From Drosophila pseudoobscura (taxonomy: Eukaryota; Arthropoda; Insecta; Diptera; Drosophilidae): 64,000 nucleotides of DNA. The notes beneath the pieces are model-generated. The model saw only the letters and a program-made list of their open reading frames with translations. It made no database searches and had not been told where the DNA came from. Where the stretch lies: positions 12,847,001-12,911,000 of the forward strand of contig NC_046681.1 in the NCBI RefSeq assembly GCF_009870125.1. The letters are read 5' to 3'. Within the stretch, counting starts at the first letter, position 1, and every line of letters starts with the position of its first letter. Of this stretch, positions 33,442-45,603 are shown one piece after another. The position numbers were made by a program, and so were the translations under genes.

Positions 33442-36400
33442 GTAAGCTTTGTCCTTCTGTTGATTTGACAAGCTCATTTGACAGCTACTACATGTTAGAT
33501 ATATGTTCTCACTTAATATTTGTCAAGGCCAGCAAAAGGAAAAGTTTTGACAGGAAAACGACAAAACGGTGCCAAATTATTGGACAATTAATAAACACTG
33601 CAAAAGGAATTCAACTAATGTACGAGCAATTACAACAATCAATCCAATTAACGTAACACAAAGGGAGTAGAGCAGACAATAGAAAACCACGAAAGCAATC
33701 CAATCCTCTCAGTCGGTGGGTCGGTCGGTCGGTCGATGATGATGAATGATGCATTTTCTTTTGATTTTTCCTATCCTTTCCTTTCACTTTGTTTTATTTT
33801 TGTAATGGCTGCAGAGCGAACGAAAAGGGAAGGAATAAAAACTATAAGCCATCAGAACTGCTTGAATTTTATTGACGAAATTGATAAAGTGGCTGTAGCA
33901 AAATCGAAAGGAATTGTAAATGCAAGGCGATCGATCGATGGACCAAAAAAGGGTAAGGGCTGACTGAGGAAGGACAGGGACTGGGGCTGGGCAATCAACG
34001 AGCACAAGTACAAGGATTTTGGGATTTATTTTCGACATTTTACCTTCCCCCGTTTCGACTTATGTTTTGCATGCATAAAAATGTGAAAAAATGCGCTTGA
34101 CTGTGGACAGGAGAGAGCGCTCAATGCTGCCTGTTTCTGCGGATTCATATTGAAAATCAACTTTAATTTCTCCAAAGAATAAACCAGAGAAAGTTTGAGA
34201 ACGACTTTAGATGATTTATTTCAAATATAGAATGATGCCTATATAAAAATACAAAGTGGAGACAAGAACATGTCGAACAAAATTTAATTAGCTTCATCAC
34301 CTGATAATTCGGGATAAAAGAAGCCTTTGAACCTGCAAAATCCCTAACAGAATTTCCTTCTGAGAAGAGAAGGTTCTGACCACAGAACCCCATACTCGAA
34401 GAAGAGGGAGAATTCAAAAATCAAACAGAAACATTGCTTGTCAAGCTTAGGACTTGAGAATGGGATTTGGGACTATCTGCTGGAACCCAAGCGGTTCACA
34501 ATGGAAGCAGAAATAATCGCATATCAAACATTTAAACAGATTTACTCGCAAAAGAAAACTGCACACCACTGTGTGTGTGGAGTATAGAGTATAGAGAGAT
34601 AGGTATAGAGGAGGATGAGGATGAGAATGAGGATGAGCCCTTCACTTTGCTCGTAAGCCAGTCGTTTAGGGAGGCTGGTGCTGGCTGGGTGGGTCGAGGG
34701 GCTGCCACATGTTACGTAACATGCTCAATTTAAAGTGCCTCTGATTTACCAGTGGAAATCACAGTAAGCCGCCTGTGTATGAGGCTGGGTGTGTGTGTGT
34801 GTGTGTGGGTGGCACACGTCTCTCTTTGTTTGGACTACAAATAGATGAGGCCATACAAGTGCAGCCTGCTGCATGCATGTGTCTACGTATGTGTGTGTAG
34901 CTTTATAGAGAGAGAGAGGAAAAATATTGTAGCATAATTTTCGGCGCTAACAATACTCGTACGTGCAGCGGGAAAGCAGTAGCTGCGGCAGCAGCGGTCG
35001 GGGAAGGGACATTGGACGATGACGGGGACGAGGACGAGGACGGGAACGGGACAGACAGGAGGCACATGGCATATATCAGCACATGCATTCATAAATCATA
35101 TTCCTCCTGCAGGCAGGAGCAACGTGCAGGCAGCCAGGAAGCGGCCAGGATCCTCCATCATCCATGTGTTCCTGTGAGAGTGTGCTCTGTGTGTGTGTGT
35201 GAGTGTGCTTAGCAGCCGTGTTGGCTATTTTAAGGATATTTATACTGACAGCGGATTTTTGATGGAGAAACTTTTGTAAATTGCTTTCGAGCCACACAAA
35301 CTCACACAGCAAGAAACTGTTGACCAAGGCGCCAGCTTTAATTTCTGGCAACTCTCACAATGCCCAACCGAAGGAACCGGAGCAGCCGGAGGATATACGG
35401 CCATGGGTATACTTTGCCAGTCCACTGTTTGCTTTGGCCTGCCACATTTATTAAATCGACTGCTTCATGGTTTTAATGATGCAGGCAAAGCCATACAAAG
35501 GAACGCATTATGGCGCAGGCTTTTCAGGAAAAATAATAAATATACAGATACAAAAACAGACAGAGAAGCAAAAATTGCTTTTCTTTGGGATTTTATCTCG
35601 CAGCGGCTGCATTCAATGTCGTATTTTGTAGATGCCAGAAAATCCGCTTCACATTCACATTTTCTATATTTTTCTCAGATCAGTGTAACTTTAATTTATA
35701 TCCCTCATTTGGTTTGGCTTTAATCGATTGAACAATCATATTTTATGCCCATTCATTTATGCCTATAAATTACATTTCAATTAAATAAATTAAAATTCAT
35801 TGTTGGGTCCCAATCGCAGCATTTGACCTACGGTAAACGATACTGCCCTTAAAGTGCTTGTCAATATTTCACAGTTCGAATGAACATATATAGAAGGTAT
35901 ACATTGTACGCTCCATCAATTCGACCCAATTTTCCATGGCCAAAACAATTAGCCAGGTGCCATGCCATTGAATTAAAGGCCATTTCCATATCGAGCAATT
36001 TTTTGTTACTTCCTTTCTTGGCAAACAAACACGAGATCCGGCTACAGAATCCAAACAAATGCTTCATTAAATTTGAAACATATTTTTTGGACGGGGAGGC
36101 CCACCCCTGGTTGGGCTCTCCTTCCCAATGTGTTGTGTGTTCTGTGTGTATTTGTTTTTCCACTTTTGTATACCCAATTAAAATGGAAAATATTGTGATA
36201 CATTGTGATTATCAAAATGGCCACAATTGTTGGTCTGAAAACAAAGGCAGAGCACACAAACCCACAAAACGATAAATGCTGATGCAAATGATTCACCCAA
36301 ACAGAGCCACACACAAATCAAAATAAATAAATCGCACTAAATGCTGCTCAAAAATGATCCAAACGGAAAAGTTTTGTGGTCGGGTTGCGTGCAAATTGTT

Positions 36401-36490
36401 AATTTTTTCACAAATTCAATGATACAAACAATTCTGCATATTCATAGCCTTTTTTCTCATGGCAGGTCGAAAATTAGCTTAAGCAATCTT

Positions 36491-37700
36491 TCAATTGAGC
36501 TCAAAATAATATTCTGGCACATTATTCTTGGAACGAAACAATTCTTTCACATATCGAATGGAGAGCCACTTGTCCAAGGGCAGTAGCGTGTCATTGGAGA
36601 ACACGAGGCACAAATAATTGAGGGTTTCCCACACCCCATTTCTTAGACCCTACCGAAGGTAAACATTTTCCAGACCCGAGTATCCGAATTTCGTGCGACA
36701 TTGTTTCTTCAGGGCATCGACCAGCTCCTAGTCCCAGTCCCTGCACTTTTGGTCGTGGGATGTGACGACAGAATATATAGTTGGTTTCCACTGCCTCAGG
36801 GCACTGGCGAAAGACCTTCTGTTCGATTGTCTAGACGGCGGCGTCTTCCTCTGGCGAGGCGTCGAATTGAAAAGACTCGGGACCCACACCTGTGGGCAAG
36901 CGCCTATAGCTCTCATGGCAGGTGCTGGCCATATCCTTGTCCACGTGAAGGTGGCTCTAGGCCAGCGCAGAATCGTTAAAGTCCACAGGCAAAGCAGGTT
37001 CGATCCGTCGGATCATATGGAAGTTGGCCCACTCCCCCAGATATGTCAAGACGGATGTCTGGTACAGGTCGTGGGATTGTTTGTTTGTCTTGCCCGTAGA
37101 ATATATCGCCCATTGTGGTCATAGTCATTTTGTATGGTCCAGCTAGTCCCGAAGCTGATGCACGTAGTTTCGATAACTCCAGTGATCTCGATGATATAGC
37201 TGAACTCGAGATGGAGTACACCCATCACTGATAAAATGGCTATGTAGACCCCGGAACGAGGCCTAGCCACTATATCTATTTGGGATTGACCATGGCTTGG
37301 GGCATATCAGACTCCATTGACGTGAACAGTGCCACATCTTCAGCCCTCGATTGCAACAGCACATCTCCAGTGAAGGCGTACATCGAAAAGAGAGCGCCCA
37401 CGAAGTCAACGTTCAACTCGGACACGGACAGATATTCGTCGATATTGTCTAGGGTGAAGCTCTCCCGCACCCAATGATGTCCTCGATTCTACTCCTCTTG
37501 TAAGCCTCTTGAATTACATACAGAGAGTCAAGACTGTCCACTATGCTCAGTCTAATCTTATTATGTTGTCGTTGTGTGAGATGTTCCCAGCTGTGAGTTC
37601 AATTCGTTGTGCACCACCGCATGCTGTGCGGATCGATCCCAAGCGAACTTCTTCATCTCTTCACCGTCTCCCGCTGTTTCTGTACCCTCAAATTGATTTG
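36491..37700 (-). pseudogene. Broken, intronless class I alpha-mannosidase (GH47) relic
   Basis: Reading - from 37700 to 36491, successive frames match the Golgi alpha-1,2-mannosidase (mas-1/MAN1A type) catalytic domain in order: EMKKFAWDRSAQHAVVHNEL, SIVDSLDSLYVIQ, RESFTLDNIDEYLSVSELN (in the 37470-37276 frame), FVGALFSMYAFTGD, LHLEFSYIIEITG, LTYLGEW, STCHESYRRLPTGVGPESF (near 36920), PEAVETNY, CRTKFGYSGLENVYL, and ETLNYLCLVFSNDTLLPLDK near the end. At least several frameshifts and in-frame stops separate these blocks, so it cannot encode an active enzyme. No introns interrupt the aligned 1.2 kb, suggesting a retrocopy, though no polyA tail or target duplication was seen. Some middle segments are shortened. 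Functional family members trim mannose from N-glycans in the Golgi. Confidence 0.85.
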
Positions 37701-40700
37701 AGGTTGATTGTTACATATGATCTCTTGAACTAAACCGAAGATGGACACCTCTGGAGGCAGCCGGAGAAAAGGTGTGCCAATCTTAGAATCATTCGCCAAA
37801 AGTTTCCGATATCAAAATGAGTTTAGGTTTGTAGAACAGGTAAATACTAAATACTAATTTTAGTGGTTGGTCTTGTCCCACTGTGCGATACATGAGGTTG
37901 TTCTACTTAAAACACAACAAAACCCATAGCGAAAAAATCTGATAGCCAGGAAGCCGTGCAACCATTTCGCGTTTGTTGTGCAGCTGCTGGGTGAAAATGT
38001 TGCACAGCATGCATAAATAATAAACGGGATACACACACACACACATACTCACACTCATACTCACTCGCTCACTTCCTCGTGCACTCACAAACACACTGGC
38101 ATTATGCACATTTTGCCGTTTTGCGAACGCGCCCAACTGAGGCGTGATGCAAACTGCAAGAGATACAGAGAGAGAGAGAGAGGGTGAGAGAGGATGGGGT
38201 AGAGAGAAGCCAGGCAGCTTCTAAATTTATTTTATTAAGTCAAGCACACAGACAGCCATGGTATGATGCTGGTATTCTGTCCCATCTTGCCCCAGCACCA
38301 GCTGCCCGACTAGGAGTGGTATAAATAAAATAATTTACGGTAACTGCTGACGCTCATCAGAGCAGGCCAGGGCGATGACGATGACGAGGACGAGGACGAG
38401 TACGATGTTGGCGGTGTGTTGACAAAACCCGGCACAGGATCATCATCATCAGCATCATCGGAGCGGAGCGGACGCCCGAAATGCCGCTTACACATGGCGA
38501 AAAAAGTGTAGCATACTTTTTTGCGCGGGGCTTTTGTGTGCAGCTGCTGCTGCATTTCCCCGCCGCGTCGTGTGTTTTTTTGCATACGAAATTAATACAC
38601 ATTTACAAGCGCGTGTATGTGTGGTTGTTTCTGGCTAAATATAGTTATAATTATGCGCGCACATTTTTAATTAAGTTTTGCACTGAGCCAGGCCGCAGTT
38701 TCGGGCCGTCGCGGAGATGTTTCTCTTTTTGGCTTTGGCTTAGCTAAATATTATGCATACGCCCTGTTAAATTGCATTAATATGAGCCCTGCTCTGCCTT
38801 GCTGTGTATTCTTTTCGTGGTTTTTTCTGCTTTCCGCCAGCCCTTCTGTTTGTCAAAATTACATATGTTAAGCATTTGCTGTCCATGGCTTTAATTTAAT
38901 GCAATGCAAATTCGCCTCTTTTGTTTTTTGTGGAGAGTTCCCGGCAAATGCTTCAAAACTGGGTTGCGCGTGGGCAAGTGTACATTGTTGTCAAAGAAAA
39001 TATTTCCACTTCGGCTGACTACGGCTAAATAGATACAGGATTTTAGATGAATTCCCATTGTCCTTAGTAAGCGATTCTATTGCAGTTTTAGAGGGATTTA
39101 GTCTTTATAAGCAGTAGGTAAAATGTGATTGGCAGGAGGATGATTGGATGGCGTAAACACATCAAAAATGGCTTAAACTTTGCATCTTTCTGTAAAATGA
39201 AAAGGCAAGACATAGAGAAGAATGTGTATGAATAAATAGACACATCTCTTCCCTGTTCTTAGCCTTGGTTGATTCGACTATCTATACGTAATGATGGTAT
39301 TACTATAATATATAATAATATGGGTTAATCGAGCCTTTTATATTTATTACGAAATTCCATTATGCGCATTCATGCATCTAAATTTTTTTCCTTCAGGAGG
39401 GGAGGGGCTTTGGCTCATGAATGTTGATAAATATTTCCAATTTAATAAAAGTTTAGTTGGCCACTCTCCGACCATTTTTCTGCACTCCTCTTGTTGTGTC
39501 GAGGAGCACAAAACACTTTTCTGTTTTTTAACGCGAAAGTTTTGTTATGGAAATGCGGCAAGTTTTTGCTACTTTTCCATATTTCTGCTAGATTCCTTTT
39601 TTTTTTTTTGCCACCATCGTGCGAAAGTTTTAAATATGATTTTATTTGTGCTGCGAGTTGCGGGGTTTTTATTTGGTCAGCTTGCAGCTGATTTGGTCTG
39701 CGGCAGGGCAAAGTTGTTGCCACGGGTTTTTTAAATAAAGTAAACTACATTTTTCTTTCTTGTCGCTTGCGTTTGCGAGACACGACACCAAGGAAAAAGT
39801 TCCATCGCAAGGACTTAAAGTGAGTGGAGAAACTGCAGAACAGAACAGAACCGTTTAAGCACCCCTAAATCATGGCATGTCCTTGTCTGGCTTCCTTCAT
39901 CCTCATATATATATTTTTTCGGCAAGATGTTCTACTTAAATGCATTTGCTGCTGCCGCGTCTGGAGAGGTAGAGGTCCAGCTGTCTGGCCTAACGTTCTA
40001 TCTCCATTCCAAGTCCTGCTTCTGTGTCTGGCTTGCGCAGAACTTTCACCGTTTTCGCCTCCGTTCTTCCTGGCTCATCCTGGCTCTTCCTGGCTCGTCC
40101 TGGCTCTTCCTGCTACGTTAGTTAAATTATTATAATGATTTACACTGAAGTGGCTGTTGCAATATTTTTTTTGGGGCTCAGACAGCTGGAGATAATGACC
40201 TGGGGATCTGAAACTGGCCGTTGTCTTTCTAAGATTTTCCTCAATTGAAATGTTGCATCTTTTATTTTATGCTTAATTTTCGGTACCATGTTTCCCGTTC
40301 AAGCACACTCTGGCTCTCTAGCTGTCATCTACTCGTAGTACCTCTGTCAAATTGTAGCCACTTGGCGGTCAGGACATCTACATCAGTCGCACTCCCATTT
40401 AAAGGTTTCAATTTTCGAGTGCGCCTATTGGCCCACTTCTGGGCTCTTGATGTCTCTTCCAAGACAACTCAAAGCCTTGTGTTGGCCACATTCGTCTTGG
40501 CTTGGCCAGTTGTGCTCACAGTGTGAAGTGCCACACTGGTGCAACCCCAAAGTGATTTTATGTTTTATGAAAGGTGACATGTGCCAACAACAGTCAGGCC
40601 CTTGCCACATTCCTGGTCGACCGACCTGGACGCCCGTTGTAGTGTCAGTTCCATTGTTACCCAGAACCAGGCATGTAGCTGAGGTTCCCCCCCTCTCCGA

Positions 40701-42278
40701 GCGGCGAGTGTGTGCGTGTCCCTGTGGTTGCTGTTGCAACATGCTGTAAATTATTATGAGCTCGAGTGGTTTTCGAGTGCGGCAACAGTTTGCTGTGTGG
40801 GTAGACGGAAATGAAATGCCATAGTTCACCAAATGAAGCGAAAATAATAATTTTCATTACATGAATCTGCAGATTGGAAATGATCGAATGGTTATCCTAT
40901 ATTTCCTCTAAGAATTCAGATGCAATATTATTGATTTAATAAGATGGTTAGATGGTATTGTTTGTATTTGTTTCTGTGGCCGAGCAAAAAATTCTACAAG
41001 AAAATGCTACCTGTAATTATAACCAATTTTATTTGAGAATCTAAGCATTCAATGCTTGGTTGTGAGGGAACAAAAGTAGGCAGTTAGTAGGTCTTTCCAT
41101 TTCATTTTCATACTTATTCTATTGCAAAAACTGGTTGGCATTTGTTGGCTTAAATTCCGTGCTATTAGACACGTTGTTTCTGCATCAACTTCCGTTTCCT
41201 TTTCAAGTTTACTGGGAGCTGAAACTGCAGCTGCATTACTCCCGCTTGGAGCCCGCTCCGGTTCGGCTCTGTTCAAATCTCGGCATACTAATTTATGCTG
41301 CTGCTCCGTCCCGGGAACGGCAAGTCACTTAATTTCCAGTGCGATTTTTCTCAGGACTCCCAGCAGCGGGAGCTGGAGCGGTAGCGGCAGATAGAGTGGG
41401 TGGTGTGACGGAGAAAGGCGGCGACAAAGTGACAAACAACTAAGCGAAAATCGCGTGCGTGACGCGTGGCAGTGGCAGGGGCAGGGGGGAAGGGGCATAA
41501 AGTTTGTGACACGTTTCCCCAGTTGCATTTTGTTTTTATTTTCGCCCAGCAGCCGGAGAAGTTCTGGTGCCAAAGAAGCGCTAAGGAGCAAAAAGGTCTG
41601 CTCTGCCCCAAATGCCGATGGTGGGCCATGATGGCGACACTTTACAGCCGCGTTGCATGCCTTGGGGCGTTATGCAAGTCACGTTAATTTCACCAGCCAA
41701 CTGTGAAGGAAAAGCAACAGCAACAAAAACAACAGCAACGAGAACGGGGTGTTGGAAAACTTTTGCCATTTTCAAAGGGACTTGAAAGGTGGACGAGGCA
41801 AATCAAAATGTTCAGCATGCCAGGAGAAATATGTTTGTTTTGTCTTGCTTTCCATACAACTTATGGGGCGGCCAGCCATAGGCCCCCACTTTCTCCCTTC
41901 TCCGCCCTCCCCCTTGCCGCCTTCATAGGGCACTCATTAAGCGTGTTTATATAATATAAATTAGCTTAATTTGAAAACATTTTTTGATGCCAAAACTTTG
42001 CCCGCCTTCTCAGCAGCCGAGAGGAGATACAAGAGGCAAGTAGCAAAGAGGCAGAGGGAGTGGCAGTGGCAGTGGCAGTGGGGGCAAGAAACTTCAGTCT
42101 CAGCTAATTTATATGCCCGTTGGACATTCTCGCGCTGGCCAAAAAGTTGCCTCCAACTTCTTGGTCTTCGTCTCTTGTCTCCTGTCTTCTGTCTCCTGTT
42201 GCGGGTTAATAAGACGACGACCAACAAATTGCCAACATTACTCTTTCCCCGAGTGGTGAGGGGAAGGAGCTCTTAGAG

Positions 42279-42279
42279 G

Positions 42280-42308
<29 letters not shown>
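42279..42308. repeat. GA microsatellite
   Basis: A GA dinucleotide run of about 30 bp, a possible GAGA-factor target with no other evidence. Confidence 0.85.
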
Positions 42309-42311
<3 letters not shown>

Positions 42312-44454
42312 AGGGCCGGTTGGCGGTTGCTTGCAAATAGACTTTTGAGTGTTGTACTTGGTTGCGGGCCCGGCAGCTGTCTTGTTGACTCTGCGATGGG
42401 CCGATGGTTCAGTCTTCTTCGCAAGTGTCAAAAGCGCAGGCAATTAATTTGGCCTAATTAGACTCTTGGCTGCCTGGCGGACGGACTGACTCTCCGCCCC
42501 CCATTCAGCCTTTCCCACCATCGGCTGAGGTTGCATTTTTTGTGGCTTGCCTTAGACTTAGCCAAATTGAAGCAAAGTTCGTCGTGGCACAAAGGATTTT
42601 CGGGCTGTTGAGCGATTTATGGCTTAATGGAAATGACTTATTGTACGTGAAAGCTGTGGGAATGGAAAATGGGGCTCTGATCACACTGAATTACCGCAGT
42701 CTGGGGCGTTTTAAGCAAGTATCTAAGGGAAAGCAGACTATAATTAAAAATGTCGGTTTATTGCTGCAGGAAATTCCTGTCTCTCGAAGATCCCTCTGAT
42801 CTGAAAGGGAGTCATTTATAATCTTCAAAGAAGTGGTGAAATATATGTACATATATATATACAAATATATGTATATATATACTGTCTCGTGGCGCTATTC
42901 TTGGGGTCTCTCGGGATTGTAGTTCTCAAAATCCTTGTAGTCAGTAGTCTGTTACATCTTTGAATGACCATCCATCCCTATGTCGACGTTACGCTGGAAA
43001 ATTGCATTTGCGATGCCATTGGGTCAGAGTTCTGAACCACCATTCGACGGAAAGATTTAATGAGTGCATTTAGTGTTTTATTTAAGGGTCATGCATTATT
43101 GAAGCAGCGCTTAAGAACTGACAAGTGTTTCAACCTTCTCCATTCAGCTAGTCAGGGGCCTCAAGCTCCTTCAGCGATGACCATCTGAAGCAGCATTCCA
43201 TGCTCCATTCCTGGCCTCCCTCCCACATGCGGACAACTTGAGCGTAACAGTTTCCAATGCCTCGGTGCCAGGCCATAATTTGCTTAACAACTTTTCCCAA
43301 TAGTTGGCACACTGCTCGCTTTCTCTTGCTCCTTCCGCCCCACCCTCTGTGTCTATCTCTCTTGGGTCTGTGTTGGCCGGGGGCCAATTTCTTTGGCACT
43401 GTTCGACACTGGCCGCTTATATAATAATTTTGCAGCATAATTTATGGGCAGAAAAGTTTTCTGTGGCTGCCCAGTCGAACAATTGCCACTATAATGTTGT
43501 GGGCCCTTGCATTTTACATTTTATTCAAGCCAAAAAATGTTGGTTGCTCCGTCCAGGCGTAAACTATGCGGTCCAGCCATCCGCCTCTCCTATCCACCAT
43601 GGCCATAAATTTCTGCCTTTCCGCTTATCGAAAGGGGGACATGGAAAACAGGACCCGGCACCGGCCCCGACCCCACTGAATAGCATAACAAACGTCAAAT
43701 TGATTTTAAATTGCATTCTTCGTTTGGTATTTCCCTAAACAAAAAAGCAAATATTTTTACAGCGTTGCAAATGTTTGGTAGCCAAGGAACATTTCTGATT
43801 TTACCTATAATTTAAATTGTACTTGCTATGAAGGCTTTTAGCTTAGAAATTTTAGAGAAGTTGGACAGAACGTATTGTTATACAAAAATCATGAATTTAT
43901 TTTTTGCGTTAAATGCTTGGTTCTTGTACATGACTTAAGCTCATGTTTCTGTTTCATAGGATCGTTCAACGATTACAGGGTTAACAAATGAAGATAAATT
44001 TTGCCACAAATAATAATTGCACAAAAAAGAAACACTCGTATTAAAATTTATTTATTTTGCGGATTTAGTAATACTCGCATTAGCTGTAAAAGTTACTCAA
44101 ACAGTATCTGACCGATACCTTTGGTTCAGGCGCAGTGCACCCTCCCATTGGGGCTGATAAGAAGTGTTTATTGGTCTTGAAATCGGAGACAGCGTATGGA
44201 CAGGATGGAGATGGTTGTATACACGATACACGATACACACTGCTCTCTTTGCGAAATGTTCTGTTGCGGAGATCTTCAAACAAGCAAACAAACGAATGCA
44301 AAGATAAAAACGTGATCATTCAACAGCAGAAACAAATTGTGAGTCACAGAAATAGAGTGGGAGATGCAAGTGGGAGAGGAGAAGATACAAATACTGGAAA
44401 GACAAAAACTTGTCATGTGAGCCATAAAAAAAAACAACCGAAACTCTACAAAAA

Positions 44455-44722
44455 AGGAATGGCTGGGTGCCGAAACCTTAGATACCCTTTACATTTATGG
44501 TGGCAATGTCAGATCTGCTTTTACAATATATCTGAGTTATATATATATGGCCTTAAAGTCGGTCATATTTCTGTATTGCGACAGCTTTCAATTAGTGATC
44601 CGATTAGTAGGACTATACCACAGTCTTTTCTGCATTGGATTAGGATAAACTTGCTGCCATTTTTTGCAAATATAAGGATAAAATCATACAACCTTCTTGT
44701 TCCAAGGGTATACAAACAGATA
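44455..44722. mobile_element. Short interspersed element relic, possibly DINE-1/Helentron-like
   Basis: The block runs from GGGTGCCGAAACCTTAGATACCC to TTGTTCCAAGGGTATACAAA. The CCGAAA..GATACCC start, TATATGGCCTTAAAGTCGGTCAT, GTGATCCGATTAG and AAGGGTATACAAA end are phrases typical of abundant non-autonomous Drosophila elements of the DINE-1 group (from memory of the family). No coding capacity. Confidence 0.4.
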
Positions 44723-44819
44723 CTCTAATGAATGAACCTATGAAGAGTGGGAGAGCGCGCTAGATAAAGACTGCGAGAGAAAGCTCCGCTAAAGCTGGGG
44801 GCCCGCAACAGGTGAGCGC

Positions 44820-44825
44820 TCAGTT
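44820..44825 (+). promoter_or_regulatory. Candidate initiator of the TMEM268-like gene
   Basis: TCAGTT matches the Drosophila initiator consensus. A partial DPE-like AGTACG falls at +28 to +33 if A44822 is +1. It lies about 450 nt upstream of the start codon, with a 5' leader rich in CAG and GAG. The DPE match is incomplete, so this is tentative. Confidence 0.3.
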
Positions 44826-45270
44826 CTGCTCTTGTGGCCAGAGCTTACAGTACGCGGAACGGGAACACTTGAGAACGGAACAGGTCAGAGCACCGCCAGC
44901 AGCCTGAGCGCGCCTTTAAGCCAAGCTGAGCCGAGCCGAGCTTTCGGCTCTGAATAATTTGTGTGAGAGTGGTTTTTGTTGCTGGGTGTGCCGCAGCAGT
45001 GCGACGTGAACGGGCGAGCGGCCAACACGTAAGCGGCGCGTTGTGCAGTGGAAACGAAAGAGTGAGAGAAACAGACGACAATAAGCAGCAGCAGCAACAG
45101 CAGCAACTCAGGTGTGAATTGATATTGAGGTTATGTAAGCGTCAGGCCATAAAAACGCGCATACAAAACGCTGCTGCATTGGCCAGGCCACACGTTTGCC
45201 AATAATTCAAGACACGCGCCTTGCCCCGATCCACTCCGCACCCCTTCAGCTGGAGAGATTCGCATTCCAA

Positions 45271-45603
45271 ATGGACGACTCCAAGGCGCAGCCGCAGCAG
45301 CAGCAGCAGCAAACCCATCCTTTGGAAGATGTGTCCCTCAATGAGAATGATGACGACAAACAGACGCCCAAAAATTGGGTTAAATTCGATGATGAGGCAG
45401 ACGGCAGTGAAAAAAATAATAACAGTAACGGCAGCGATGCCACACAACAGCAGCAACAAGAACAGCAGCCGCCGCAGCCGCAGCAGCGGCAAAACAAGTT
45501 AGCTCTGCCGCCGCCGCCGTCGGTTGTGAGCAGCAACAACAACAGGCGGGCGCGCTCGCGCAGTCCGAATCAACTATCGACAACAACAACAACACCTGTC
45601 CAG
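45271..45603 (+). CDS. TMEM268-like exon 1
   Basis: 111 codons beginning MDDSKAQPQQQQQQTHPLED. It is Gln- and Asn-rich, with an acidic KNWVKFDDEADGSEK segment, ending TTTTTPVQ before GTGAGT. Confidence 0.85.

Larger units (their letters stand above)
29749..36490. other. Intergenic region without recognised genes
   Basis: No known protein was recognised. It contains a GCCCAG hexanucleotide array (31325-31360), a GT run near 34791-34808 and GA or GAT-rich stretches near 34.6 kb. It also holds a 225-codon open stretch with exon-like splice sites at 33.3-33.44 kb, listed separately. Confidence 0.5.
37701..44820. other. Intergenic region without recognised genes
   Basis: No known protein was seen. 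It holds CA and GA microsatellites (38033-38044, about 38163-38183, 42279-42308), an AT/TATATG stretch at 42841-42883 and a likely transposon relic at 44.45-44.72 kb. It probably includes regulatory DNA for the gene starting near 44.8 kb. Confidence 0.5.
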
